From contig CP139754.1 of the NCBI GenBank assembly GCA_034370585.1, positions 15,208,001 to 15,272,000 on the forward strand: a stretch of DNA of 64,000 nt, read 5' to 3'. A program made the translations under genes and the position numbers. Source of the DNA: Fragaria x ananassa. Its lineage: Eukaryota > Streptophyta > Magnoliopsida > Rosales > Rosaceae. Each line of letters starts with the position of its first letter. Position 1 is the first letter of the stretch. The notes below the pieces were generated by a model. The model did no database searches, was not told where the DNA came from, and saw nothing but the letters and a program-made list of their open reading frames with translations. Positions 50,250-60,924 of the stretch are shown piece by piece.

Positions 50250-51226
50250 TAGGGGTGGATTCGATTTTGTTCAGTTCGGTTTTTACCAAAAACCGGAAAC
50301 CAAACCGGATGAAAGATTCGGTTTGGTTTGGTTTGGTTTGGCATTTTTTTAGACCTTAAACCGGAAACCAAACCGTGGTTTGGTTCTGTTTCGGTTTTTT
50401 TTCGGTTTTTCTTCTTCTTTTTAAAAATATTTTTTCTTATAATTTGTGTGCTTTTAGCTTAGTAAAAAATTATCGTACTTTAGGTCTTTTTTTCTTCCAT
50501 TACTTGTTTTTATAAGAACATATAATATATCAATAAAATTTATGACAATGATTCTCCAACAAACCAACAATCTATAAACCAAATAGATACTTTGAAAGTT
50601 TAATACTCAATAATTTCGAAAGTATTGAGAATTGACCACCCTAGCACACCATGAAACCATAATTTTAAAACTTCTAAGTTCATCTTGAACACAAAATATA
50701 CACTTCATAGTTTAAAGTTCATCCAAATAATTTCTGAATTTTAAAGTTTAAAAATCGTAAATTTGAATAAAAAAGAAAAAAAATTAAATATTATAGTCCA
50801 TCAATTTTTAAAAAAAATTAAAACTCGCAAAAATGAGGTCTTCGATTTTAGAGGTAACATATCACTCTCTATACTTTGCATACACGACACCTATAACATT
50901 TCTATATGTACATAAAACAAAAATATAAAACAAAATATTAAAAAAGATAAACATATAATTATATAGAACATAAAACTAAAAATCATATTCTTCAAATCAA
51001 ATATTTAATAATAAAATAAAGACAAAAAACGACGTCGTTTTAGAGGGATTCGGTTTTTCAGTTCGGTTCGGTTTTTCAAGAGCCGAAACCAAAAACCAAA
51101 CCTAACTAACTCGGTTCGGTTTTTCTAAATTCGGTTTGGTTTTTTTCGGTTTGGTTTTTTCTGGTTTCGATTTGGTTTTCAGCTAGGTTTTTTTTTGTTT
51201 TCGGTTTCAAAATTCCACCCCTACTA
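50250..51226. mobile_element. hAT-type MITE (977 bp) inside the Harbinger transposase gene
   Basis: Inverted ends are TAGGGGTGGATTC at the left and the complement of TAGGGGTGGAATT at the right, with an extra TAG at the right edge. Both flanks carry the same 8 bases, CTCCACTA (50242-50249 and 51227-51234), the size expected for hAT target duplications. Subterminal zones are packed with CGGTTTGGTTT/ACCAAACCG repeats in inverted orientation, resembling transposase-binding arrays. The AT-rich core carries no coding capacity. Confidence 0.9.
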
Positions 51227-51234
51227 CTCCACTA
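51227..51234. repeat. Right copy of the 8-bp target-site duplication
   Basis: CTCCACTA, identical to 50242-50249. Removing the insert with one copy puts the transposase reading HNMIVE directly onto DERPTD. Confidence 0.9.
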
Positions 51235-52294
51235 TCATGTTGTGTAAAATAATACAAGCCGACATGATGTATCAAAGATCTTCTTTATCCTAACTGCGAG
51301 CAGGTCCTCTAATAATACCAAAGTGTGACTGCAAAATACCAAAAAACATCCACATCCTTCATATACCCCTCTTGGGCCTTGGAATGTAATATCTTTAGGA
51401 CAGATGGGATGTGGAATAGTTTTGACGAAAGTTGCCCACCTAGGATATATACTCAACTTGTGGACTATGTTATTCACTTGGAACTCGATCTTCGGTGCTC
51501 GACTGGCAATAAGCTCGTCAAACAACGAGGATTTTGCTAGGACATTGAGGTCGTTGCATGACCCGGACATTCCAAAAAAGGCGTGTCATATCCAAGTGTC
51601 GTATGATGCGACCGCTTCAAGAATGATAGTGGGGGATGTGTTTTCTACCACTATATTCACCAGCCCAACCGGATGGACAATTCTTCCATTGCCAGTGCAT
51701 GCAGTCGATGCTCCCAATCATCCTGAGAAAGCCTCGCCTTTCACCTTTAGCAAGAAGTCTTTTTAGATCGGCTGGATTAGGAGTTCGAAGGTAATCTGAT
51801 GAGTAAAGAGCAACAATTCCTCTTTTAAATCATTGGAGGCACTTGATAGAAGTAGATTTTGCCATCCGATAATATTCAGCACATTGATCTGCGGATGTGC
51901 CGTAGGCGAGCATCTGTAAAGAGGATGCCATCTTTTGCTGGGGAAGTAAACTGACCTTCTTGGCAGCATCAATTTTTTGAACAAAATATCGATTGTAGTT
52001 GCAAAGGTCACCACATATGCGGTTGAAGACATCGTGGCTCATCCTGTAGCGAACTTGGAATTCCTCATCATTAAAAATAAGACGTTCAACAAAGTAATTT
52101 TCAAGCATACCTTTGCCTCTGTCCTCCCTTTCTCGAGGTTGGTTTGGACGACGACCTAGATGAGATTCACGACCTCGAGGTTGATTTTCAGCTTTAAGGT
52201 GAGCAACGACTACGATAACAATGTTGGTAGTTGCTAGATCATCTTCATCGTCTTCTTCTTGAGATTTTCGGATCATTTCCCACAAATTATTCAT

Positions 52295-52680
52295 TGTAAA
52301 AAGAAGGAATGAGAAATATAGTGTGGAAAGGAAAAACTAGTAATCAAAGTTGGAATTTTTTTTTGGTGTGAGATATGTAAAATTGACTATGTATATATAG
52401 GAGATTTTTTATATTACCGTTAGAAATATTACAATTTTTTTTAAAAAAAATTTTGATTTTTTTTGTTGGAATTATTCTCAACCTACCTTTTTTTTTTTAA
52501 TTTATTCAAAACGGTTGGATTTTTTTTAGGGTTGCAACGGTCGGTTTCCAGACGTCGCTCAGTGTGCGACGCGGGGCGTGCACTTGTCTCCCTATCACTC
52601 CCGCATGGCGTGGTCCTTGTCTCCTTGTGGGAGGAGTCACGCGCTCAGCTTGTTGCTGCGGTTGGTTCGTGAGTGAAACC
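52295..52680. other. Leader of the Harbinger remnant and flank of the gypsy element
   Basis: AT-rich leader to about 52530, then an abrupt GC-rich patch (GCGACGCGGGGCGTGCAC) up to the LTR edge. The final five bases AAACC would be the left target duplication of the gypsy element; its right counterpart lies outside the window. Confidence 0.35.
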
Positions 52681-53656
52681 TGTTTTGGCCACGATCCTCA
52701 GCGCGAGGAGCAGAGGTTTCTAGCGAACAGAGAGAAGGAGATTTTACGGGCGTGCCACCTCGCAGACGAGGAAAGGGTTTGTAGGAGTGCGCTTGACTTC
52801 TTGATCAGGCGGAAGAGGGTTTCCAGGTGCACCTCAGGGGAGGAATTTACGAGCACAAGGCGATTCGATACTCACGGTGTCGGGAGCAGAGAAACTATAG
52901 GGAAATCAGAGTGACCAGAAAAGAGTCCGAGAGGGCTCTGAGAAAAGGCTAGGCGGCGGTGCGCTTAGGGTTAAGGTTTTCGACTGGCTCGAAAGGTAAC
53001 TGGTATTTGCAGTTTGTATTTTTGTTGAGAGATTTGATTGTGTCCGTAAAAGGAGCTTTGAGTCCCTTTATATAGAAGCTTAACTTGCGGCAGAGGGAAG
53101 ATCACCGTTCGAGTTGGATCTTGAAACCTTAATCCACAAGAACACCATTTTGCTCACACGAACCAATTAGGTTGTGACACATGTTCAGTTCGCACACTCC
53201 ATTATGCATAGGGTTTTGCTTCTGTGTTGCCAACTGTAGACTCTTGAAATTAAGAACAATCTTACCCTGTGGGGTGTCACAGTCTCAAACCAACCCGCGA
53301 GCCACTGAAGTTTGTCTCTATCTAGCGGGCTTTTTGCGGCTCGCGAGCCTTAGAAGCGCTTCAACTATTAAAAGTCTTTTACGATCAAAGTGGTGCGCGC
53401 GAACTCCGCCAATGACTTCTTCGCATAGTCTTCCACGCGAACTGGTTCGCCAGGTCACCTAGGTATATTCCGCCTCGCCTAGGCCTTTTACGCGAAGTGT
53501 TTATCTCACCTCGCGTACGCGGAGTGAGCAAGTCATTCTGCGCGAAGTCATTTCTTTCGCGAAACATGTAGTCCGCGCGAAGTCATTTCTTGCGCGAACT
53601 GTGAAATCCAACGTGGAGTCACTTTACTTGGACAAAAATGCCCCTTGTCTCAAACA
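52681..53656 (-). mobile_element. 3' LTR (976 bp) of the Tat-like gypsy element
   Basis: On the minus strand this LTR begins TGTTTGAGACAAGG at 53656 and ends GGCCAAAACA at 52681. The edge TGTTTTGGCCACGATCC recurs at 63781, where a second copy runs off the window. A TATA box is visible on the minus strand near 53064-53076 (TCTATATAAAGGGACT). Over the 220 bases shared by both copies I count about ten substitutions and one indel, near 95% identity, so the insertion is fairly old. The LTR is rich in CGCGAA words. Confidence 0.85.
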
Positions 53657-53672
53657 TTGCCCCTAGGCCTTG
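53657..53672 (-). other. Polypurine tract of the gypsy element
   Basis: On the minus strand CAAGGCCTAGGGGCAA lies directly before the LTR start TGTTTGAG, the expected position for second-strand priming. Confidence 0.55.
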
Positions 53673-55018
53673 AGTTTTGGGATTAAACGAGAAGGCCTTT
53701 ATTTGAACATGTCACGATGCTTTCAGATTTTAACATCATAGCGCCATCGCGATCTCGCCTCGCGAAAGATCAAAAATGTAAGGTCCCCGACCACTTCGCG
53801 GGGCAACTTGGTTTTATTTAAGGGGGTTCTTTACTCACTACGTAGTGAGCAAGTGTGTATCCTGACGTAAGGTTGGCGAAGCGAACCTCGCTATCTCGCT
53901 GGTGAATATAAGAAATGACGACGAGAATCAACGAGAGACACGGACTTCGCCAAAATCGACACCTCATTCGTACAGGCTATAAAGGAAACTTTTAATAGAC
54001 TCTGGTCCAGCTTTACTTCTCTTGTCATGTTGCCCCCATGTGAAAGTTTTTCACTAAGCAATAAAACTGCTGAGGTTCAAATCTGGTCTTCTCTTGAGAT
54101 TGGGTAAAGGTCTCTATGCAACTGTTTACTTGGAAAGTAGGAAGTCACTATAGAATCACATGTTCACCTTATCTTCAAGCTCCACATCCCGGAGCAAAGT
54201 TCTGCATGTAGGACACATGTTAACAAGAGTCAGTTCCCTTTTCTATAAGAGAAATCCGCTGGCCGAATTTGGAATATCAACCAAGTCTGCTGCTTCTTCG
54301 CCATAGATCCTTTTTCTTTTCTATTCATCCTTCTGTCTCTGCTTAAAGCGAAACCACCATTTCCCTTGCTCAATGCATGCTTTGATGAGTTTCAAAATCT
54401 ACTCTTAGGTCGAAGGTGGGTTTCAAAATCCACTCTGTGGCCAATCCTCTGCTTGGGAGAACAAATAGTTTGGGCACCTTCGGCCTTGCGCCTGCTGTTT
54501 TGCCTACTCGTGAGGCTTCAGAGGTCCTTTGTCCACTCATATTTAGGGAGTTCTCCAGTGTTCTTGAAGCACGCCTCGAAAGCTTGGGAGGTAGCATGAG
54601 GGACCCGTCTCCGATGCTTCGATCCAACTTCTAAGCGTGAAGCATTCAGAGTGTTTGTGAACATGCTTGCTTCGGCCACAAAGCCACTCATGGAGCTTGT
54701 ATCAGAGTGTAAGAAGGAAAAATATGTGATTTTATATTCAGGGCCTCTAGGATAGGCCCCAATCTTGTACTAATCTGTTGTTCTAGACTTTGCACGTTTA
54801 TGATAAAATGGAAGTGCGAAATGAAGAAATTTTTTATTTAGGGCCTTTGGAATAGGCCCAAATCTTGTACTAGTCTACTAGTTAGACCTTGCACGTTTAC
54901 AATGTTTTGAAATAACTTATCTCTCGGGTTGCCCCCTAGTGGGAGGTGACGGAGTGCTATCGCGAAGGCGCTGAGCACTATGAACAGTGGTCACGGGATC
55001 CGCGGGGTCCGCGCATTC
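53673..55018 (-). other. 3' non-coding part of the gypsy element
   Basis: About 1.35 kb between the end of integrase and the 3' LTR. No convincing protein was found; short frames on both strands at 54366-54634 overlap each other. A tandem repeat near 54730-54900 is listed separately. Confidence 0.5.
54731..54900 (-). repeat. Diverged tandem repeat in the gypsy 3' non-coding region
   Basis: Two units near 54734 and 54835 share 'TTTATNNAGGGCCT..GGATAGGCCC.AATCTTGTACTA.TCT' and 'GACTTTGCACGTTTA'-type text, with a period of about 101 bases. Confidence 0.75.
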
Positions 55019-56270
55019 CTAAACGCCAGCGAGATGACACTTTAAGAAACAACCATTAATAGGATTGGGATGGAGGGTATCATCGAGGTCGCGCAGGTGG
55101 TATGCCCCCTTGTGTAATATGCGATGAATAATAAAAGGTCCTTCCCACCGCGCGGACCACTTCCCGCGGCCTTCAGTTTTTTTCGCCCAATGGCAGCACT
55201 GCGGGCCATACTGATTGTCCCTCAGTAAAGCTCTGTCCGCAGGTAATTTTATCGTAGGAACGCGCAACACGCTGTTTCTCAAGGATGAGATTGTTGAAAG
55301 CAGTGACGCGATGTTCGTCAAGGTCTTCCAGCTCTTGCCACATTGCCTGGACGTAATCATCACCAAGCAACTGGTGTTGTTCCTGGATGCGAAGCGATGC
55401 GACATGAACCTCAAGAGGAAGGACGGCATCATGGCCAAACATGAGAGCATAAGGGGTGGTATCCGTCGGACCGCGCTTGGAGGTACGGTAGGCCCACAGA
55501 GTATGGTAAAGCTCAAGATGCCTGACGCGAGGATTCAACTTTAGCATCTTGCGCAAGATACCGAGGATAACTTTGTTGCTCGCCTCCACCTGACCATTGG
55601 ATTGTGCATAATAAGGGGTCGAATGTAGGAGTTTGACACCATAGCCGGCGAGGAATGTGCCTACAGCGTCAGCCATGAAAGCTGCCCCCCGGTCTATGAC
55701 AATGCACTATGGGACACCAAAGCGGGAGATAATATTTCAGAAGATAAAGTTGCGAACTGCGGTTGCAAAGGCAACTTTGAGTGGCTCGGCCTCAACCCAC
55801 TTGGTGAAGAAATCAGTAGCGACGATAATAAACTTATGCTGCTCGGAGGAATGGGGATGGATGATGCCGACGAAGTCAATCGCCCATCCTTGACCTGGCC
55901 ATGATTTAATGATCAGTTGTAATGGCATGTTTGGGACATGTTGCACGGGTCCGTGAGCCTGGCAGTCCTGACATCCCTTGGTGAACATGATACAGTCTTT
56001 GAGAATGGAAGGCCAATAGTAACCGTGGTGACGGATTAACCAACGCATCTTTGGTCCAGCTTGATGCGAACCGCAAACGCTAGAATGCACCTCGCGCATA
56101 AGTCGCTTAGTCTCGGTGCTATACACACAGCGGAAGTCATTACCGTCTTCACCGCGACGGCGAAGCACGATGTTGAGGGAGAGAAACCGTATTTGCCGAG
56201 AATGAGTAGCAACCTGAGGGTGATTGAGGTAGGCTATGAACGAGAGTCGCCAATCTTCATCGATGGGATC
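55019..56270 (-). pseudogene. Integrase of the gypsy element (broken)
   Basis: The minus-strand reading in order: HHCC zinc domain with VHSSVCGSHQAG and CQDCQAHG, core domain starting WAIDFVGIIHPHS (first Asp) and VATDFFTKWVEA, and after a stop near 55737 the second part (MADAVGTFLAGYGVKLLHST, then YYAQSNGQVEASNK with the catalytic Glu). The C-terminal tail carries LWAYRTSKRGPT and a region with EGPFIIHRILHKGAYHLRDL. Frames change at about 55.7 and 55.2 kb. The integrase cuts and joins element DNA into the host genome; this copy cannot be translated intact. Residues 55681-56099 are duplicated at 56922-57340. Confidence 0.9.
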
Positions 56271-56921
56271 TAAAGCTGCGATGTCAAAAGTGTCTGCCTT
56301 ATATTGCCCCCTTGCGATAAAAGAGGGAAGGGTGCGTCGTTCAACTTTGAGAAGCCGTTCGCGTACGCCATCTCGCAAGCTAAGACCAGATGCAATTTGT
56401 GCGAGCTCATTCGCCATGAAGTTGAACTCGCATGGAATGTGCTCAACGTGAACATCGTCAAAATGATCTAAAAAGTCAAAGGCCTTGCGTAAGTAAGGCT
56501 CAATAGAAGAACTTAAGCACTTGATTTTTGCCACAAGCTGGTTGATAACTAATAACGAATCGCCGAAGACTTAAATCTCGCAGACCCCTAAGTCCAACAA
56601 AATTTTCAGTCCAATGATGAGTGCCTCGTACTCCACCTGATTATTTGTACATTTAAAGTCTAGCTGGAAAGAGTAAGAAAAACAGTCCCCTGCTGGGTTC
56701 TCGATGGCTATCCCGGCACCTGCAGCGAACTTAGTGCGCGAGCCATCAAAGTAAAGAGTCCATGGAGTAAGAGAGACTATGGCGAACTCTAACTCGCGGA
56801 ATGTTGTCAGTTCGGTTGGCGGGTGGTGAGCGAGGAAGTCTACGATGGCTTGTCCCTGCACTGCTTTTTACGGGACATATTGCAAAGAGAATTCAGACAA
56901 AGTCAATATCCATTTGCATAG
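56271..56921 (-). pseudogene. Second (archaeal-type) RNase H domain of the gypsy element
   Basis: The minus strand reads GQAIVDFLAHHPP, then WTLYFDGSRTKFAAGAGI with the first catalytic Asp, CTNNQVEYEALIIGLKILLDLG with the Glu, and after a stop near 56570 VHVEHIPCEFNFMANELAQIASG. A separate RNase H placed between the RT-linked one and the integrase is the defining feature of Tat-lineage Ty3/gypsy elements (Tat, Retand, Ogre). The segment begins with ILTLSEFSLQYVP, which should connect directly to the RT-linked RNase H but is cut off from it by the duplicated integrase piece. Confidence 0.85.
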
Positions 56922-57340
56922 GCTGCCCCCCGGTCTATGACAATGCACTATGGGACACCAAAGCGGGAGATAATATTTCAGAAGATAAAGTTGCGAACTG
57001 CGGTTGCAAAGGCAACTTTGAGTGGCTCGGCCTCAACCCACTTGGTGAAGAAATCAGTAGCGACGATAATAAACTTATGCTGCTCGGAGGAATGGGGATG
57101 GATGATGCCGACGAAGTCAATCGCCCATCCTTGACCTGGCCATGATTTAATGATCGGTTGTAATGGCATGTTTGGGACATGTTGCACGGGTCCGTGAGCC
57201 TGGCAGTCCTGACATCCCTTGGTGAACATGATACAGTCTTTGAGAATGGAAGGCCAATAGTAACCGTGGTGACGGATTAACCAACGCATCTTTGGTCCAG
57301 CTTGATGCGAACCGCAAACGCCAGAATGCACCTCGCGCAT
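56922..57340 (-). repeat. Displaced duplicate of an integrase segment (419 bp)
   Basis: This block is the same as 55681-56099 apart from two substitutions that I could find. It is in the same orientation and encodes the zinc domain and start of the integrase core again, here between the two RNase H domains. Its borders (GCATAG before, CTATGC after) form a perfect inverted pair at the junctions. It breaks the polyprotein frame. Confidence 0.95.
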
Positions 57341-58749
57341 CTATGCGTCCTCGATGGATAGGACGGGAAAGCATGTACTTGACGAGATCAGACTAAGCGA
57401 TCACCATTGTGGTAAAGGCTAACATGTAATGGCGGAGCTTGCAACCAGCGAAGAAAAGGGCAAGGCACAATTTTTCCATGGGAGAGTAGCACGTCTCGCA
57501 ATTGGTTAACACCCTGCTAAGATAGTAAATAGTATGTTCGACTTCGTTATCATCGTCTTGTGCCAAAAGTCCGCCAATGGACAAGTCGGCAGCGGTGATG
57601 TAAAGCTTGAGCGGAACGCCGGGGCGAGGAGGAACAAAAACGGGTGGATTTGTAAGATAATATTTGATTCGGTCAAAGGCTTCTTGGTGTTTTGACTCCC
57701 ATACGAAATCGATTGCCCCCTGGAGTTTGAGGAGAGGTGAAAAAGGCTGAACTTTCCCTGCCGCGTTTGAAATAAACCGGCGGAGGAAAATTATTCGCCC
57801 GATAAATTGTTGGAGCTCCTTTTTAGTTGTAGGGGCGAAGCGCTTATGCTTGCCTGCGCCTTGTCTTTGGGGATCTCGATACCCCGTTGGTGGACTAAAA
57901 ATCGTGGAAGATGAGGTTCATGGCGCGTTGATATATTGCCCTCGCGTTCTTGAGTCTAAATGGCATGACGACATACTCGAAGGCGCCTGCGAACCCTGGG
58001 CAGCGGAAAGCAGTCTTGTGGCGATCTTCTTCGGCAACAGGGATCTGATGGTATCCTGCAGTGTCGTCCATAAAGGATAGCACTTCATGCCCTGCGGCTG
58101 CGTCAATAAGGAGATCGGCAACAGGCATGGGATATATATCTTTGGGCGTTGCGTTGTTGAGGTCCCGATAGTCAACACAGACGCGCATTTTGCTGTTCTT
58201 CTTGCGGATGGGAACAACGTTGGACATCCATTCATTGTACTTGGCCACGCGAATGATACCTGATCGGTGCATGTTTTGGATTTTTTCCTTGATCGCGATA
58301 TGGGTCTCAGTTCGCATGAATCTGCCATCTTAGCAGACTGGACGTCTATCGGGATGAGTGGGCAGGCGGTGACAGACTAAGTCCGGGGATAAACCAAGCA
58401 TGTCTTTGTATTTTTCGGCGAAGCAATCCCTATATTCATGTAATAAGGAGAGAAGATCTTCTTTTACTTGTCCCGCCTGCTTAGCACTGATGAAGAGTAG
58501 TAACGGTTTCTCTATAGTCCCCACGTCAACTTGTAAGGTGGGGTCGCGGACTAGAGGTGGCGTGTCGTCCAAAGCGGTGGGAGCTAACTGAATAACTTCC
58601 TCTTCGATATCGGTATAGTCCATTATCTCATCTACATACTCCATAGTGGCGACCCTGTCGTAGGCCTCGCGTTCCGCCCAGTATGAGAGAAGTCTCTCAC
58701 ATAGGGACTCGCCAGCCTTGCGTGCTTCTACTAAGGATGTGCTAAACAT
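57341..58749 (-). pseudogene. Reverse transcriptase and first RNase H of the gypsy element, catalytic box missing
   Basis: The minus strand reads DLLSLLHEYRDCFAEKYKDM, a stop near 58330, then HRSGIIRVAKYNEWMSNVVP, VCVDYRDLNNATPKDIYPMP, FMDDTAGYHQIPVA, KTAFRCPGFAGAFEYVVMPF and MNLIFHDF. The next recognisable text is LVHQRGIEIPKDKAQA, FSPLLKLQGAIDFVWESKHQEAF, LYITAADLSIGGLLAQDDD and YYLSRVL, the thumb and RNase H. In related elements about 50-60 residues including the YIDD catalytic box sit between IFHD and LVHQRG; they are absent here and the frame shifts. This copy could not make active reverse transcriptase. Confidence 0.9.
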
Positions 58750-59347
58750 CAGAAGGTTGGTGATGGTCCGCGATGGTGTAGGGACGTTGTAAGTCGTCCC
58801 TCGCTTGAGTGAGTCCCCATCGCATTAGGTTAGAGGCTGTTATCCCATAGGGGCGACCTTTGGAATCAACTCCTTGGACTTCTAATGGGCCCAAGTCAGT
58901 GTTGTAGTAACGAGCGTCACTGAAGTTTGCAGAAATGGAGAAAGGGCGCGAGTCTGCTTTGATAAGGACCGCCTCGCGTTTCTCATTATCCCAGATTATG
59001 AGCTCCTGGTGCATGGACGAAGGTATACAAAAACTTCTGTGGATCCAGTTGCGGCCCAGGATCATGCTATAGGATGAAGCGCATTCAGAGACAAAGAACA
59101 TGTAAACCCGCAATGCTGGTCCCACCTTGACTCGTAAGAACAAAAGACCTAAAGTTCTGGAAACCTGTCCAATGAAGTTCTTGACTGTCAAAGACGTAGT
59201 CTGGATCATTGAGCGCGGGATACCAAGAAGTTCCATAGTGCGAGTGGTGATGACATTTACTGCAGCTCCTGTGTCGACCATGACTTTGTTTATCATGATT
59301 CTTTCTACTTCAGCTGTGATGTACAATGACCTCATGTGAGTGGCCAT
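58742..59347 (-). pseudogene. Aspartic protease domain of the gypsy element
   Basis: The minus strand encodes INKVMVDTGAAVNVI, where DTGA is the active-site motif of retroviral-type aspartic proteases, followed by YSMILGRNWIHRS, the conserved ILG flap-side motif. The frame is open over 201 codons and overlaps the start of the RT region by a few bases in another frame. It would cleave the Gag-Pol precursor in an active element. Confidence 0.85.
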
Positions 59348-60888
59348 GTTCAGGGGTTGGAGTAGAAAAAGTGAGAGTTAACATGCTTGTGACGCTGCTT
59401 GTGGCTTCAAATGGAGGAACGTTCGCGGGTTCTTCCTGGACCAGACTTATTTCGTTACTACATGACGGGGATATGTCACAGACATTATCACTACTGGCAG
59501 GAATATCCGCCGCGTTGCATGTTGTGTTCGGCGGGAGAGCATATCGCTCGGAAATGAAGAACACCATGCCGACTTGAAAAGAGAACTGCTCGCGAATTGG
59601 GACCATTGGGGTCTCAATGCTTCCGAGTTCTCCTTCAAGCAAAGTGAATGTGCTCTCTGTCGGGCTGACCTCTTCATCCGCAGGCCATGCAGCCACGTCA
59701 ACCAAGTTACAAGGAAATGATTCACCTTTCCCTTCTGTTTAGTCTTCTCCTAAGTCAATGCGAGGCTCGGCCTGAGTCTCCTCGTTCAGTGAATTTTCCT
59801 GGAAGCATTGGGCCATGAGCTCCGCGAGGTTAGGGCTGGAGGTACTACTCTCCATGCCTGGCGAGGAGATATGTTCTGGCTGCCGTGGTCGCCATACGAG
59901 TTTGGTCGAGGGCTGCTTGCCTTCGGCTGACTGCTCGTCTGTAGTTAGAGGGACCTTATTGTTGTCATCTGCCTTAGATGAAGGAGGGCTTGGGATCTGA
60001 GGTTCACGCTTGGACGGTGGCCGGGCGAACTTGGTCTCAATGGTTCCTTCTTTGCCTCAGGTTCTTGGAGACGAAGCTCATGTGGTCGGGCTGAGCGAGA
60101 CGGCTCGCGCCTTGGCTCATGCTTCGAAGTAGTGGACAATCTACACTTCACTGGGGAAGATGGTTCTCGTCTTCTTGCTATTTCTGGCGAGTGCCTACGC
60201 CTTGGTGGAGGCAGCGGATCCCTACGATGTTCAGTTTCCGACGACGGCCTATGCTTCAGTGAGGGAGGCGGTTCCCTTCTTTGGTTGAGTTCTGACGAAG
60301 GCCTGTGCCGGGCAAGTTGTGGATCCCTTCTCCTTTCTGGCTCAGGAGACGGTCTATGCCTAACGTGGCGCGGATCCTGTCTTGGTGGTACGATGTGACG
60401 ACAAAAGACATTCGCCTTTGGGGGGGTCATCTGCTAACTGCTTACAGACGCGCGGAGGCATGACGGATGGTCTTTGGAGTAGAGCGCGTAAGCCTTCCGC
60501 TTCCCTCCACATCCTTTCGGGTGTTTGCGCGAGCTGCGAGGGTCGTATGATGCCATCATCGGTAGCTTGCAAGGCGCGCAGGATGCTGCCATACTTCTTT
60601 GTAGCTTCCGCTTCTTGGATCTGCTGATGGTGATCGGCTTGCCTCCTTGCTGCGTGTACCAATTCCTTCCTTGATCGCTGATTTGGATGTTAGGGGAATG
60701 TAGGGATCGATCAAAATATCTTGCCGAGGGCTTGAAGCCTCACTGGTTTGGTGCTCGCTGCCTGAGTCGGATATGTTCATCTCGCTTGAAGCTAGAGACA
60801 AAGGTATATCCTTAGTCCAGTGTGATTGGACAAAGGTTTCAAGGCGTTTGATCCTCTGTTCTAGCTCCTCATGACTCCTGGGGCTCAT
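59310..60888 (-). pseudogene. Gag-protease linker with Arg/Pro-rich repeats
   Basis: The minus strand holds several broken frames. 60888-60556 begins SPRSHEELEQRIKRLETFVQ, a likely coiled coil. 60430-59945 is dominated by tandem 'RRDPxxxxHRPSSExxxRRE' units about 18-20 residues long. 59705-59310 is acidic and leads to the protease. I recognise no known domain. Long variable linkers of this kind occur in Tat-type elements. Confidence 0.6.
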
Positions 60889-60924
60889 CGGTTGATAGTT
60901 GTCAACTGGGGACGGTGTGTCGTT

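Larger units (their letters stand above)
50016..52294 (-). pseudogene. PIF/Harbinger (HARBI1-like) transposase pseudogene
   Basis: The minus-strand reading starts MNNLWEMIRKSQEEDDEDD at 52294. It passes FQVRYRMSHDVFNRI, NRYFVQKIDAAKKVSLLPQQ and KMASSLQMLAYGTSADQCAEYYRM, the standard N-terminal region of plant Harbinger transposases. DDE landmarks follow: SIDCMHW (first Asp), FGMSGSCNDLNVL (second Asp), and KDVDVFFGILQSHFGIIRGP after a frameshift near 51370, where the usual catalytic Glu of the KDVERAFG motif reads Asp. The C-terminus resumes beyond the hAT insertion (VEDERPTDSDDDLESDEEE) and ends GFMERYNAIRCPYEHSDLQ... NV at 50016. A frameshift, several stops and the insertion at 50250-51226 make it non-functional. 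Confidence 0.85.

Noticed and set aside
53673..55018. A host gene between the gypsy LTR and integrase
   Set aside because: No frame over 80 codons with protein-like content; the position fits the element's 3' non-coding region.
55657..57145. Plus-strand frames over the gypsy element
   Set aside because: They are antisense shadows of the integrase and RNase H readings, and two of them are copies because of the duplicated block.
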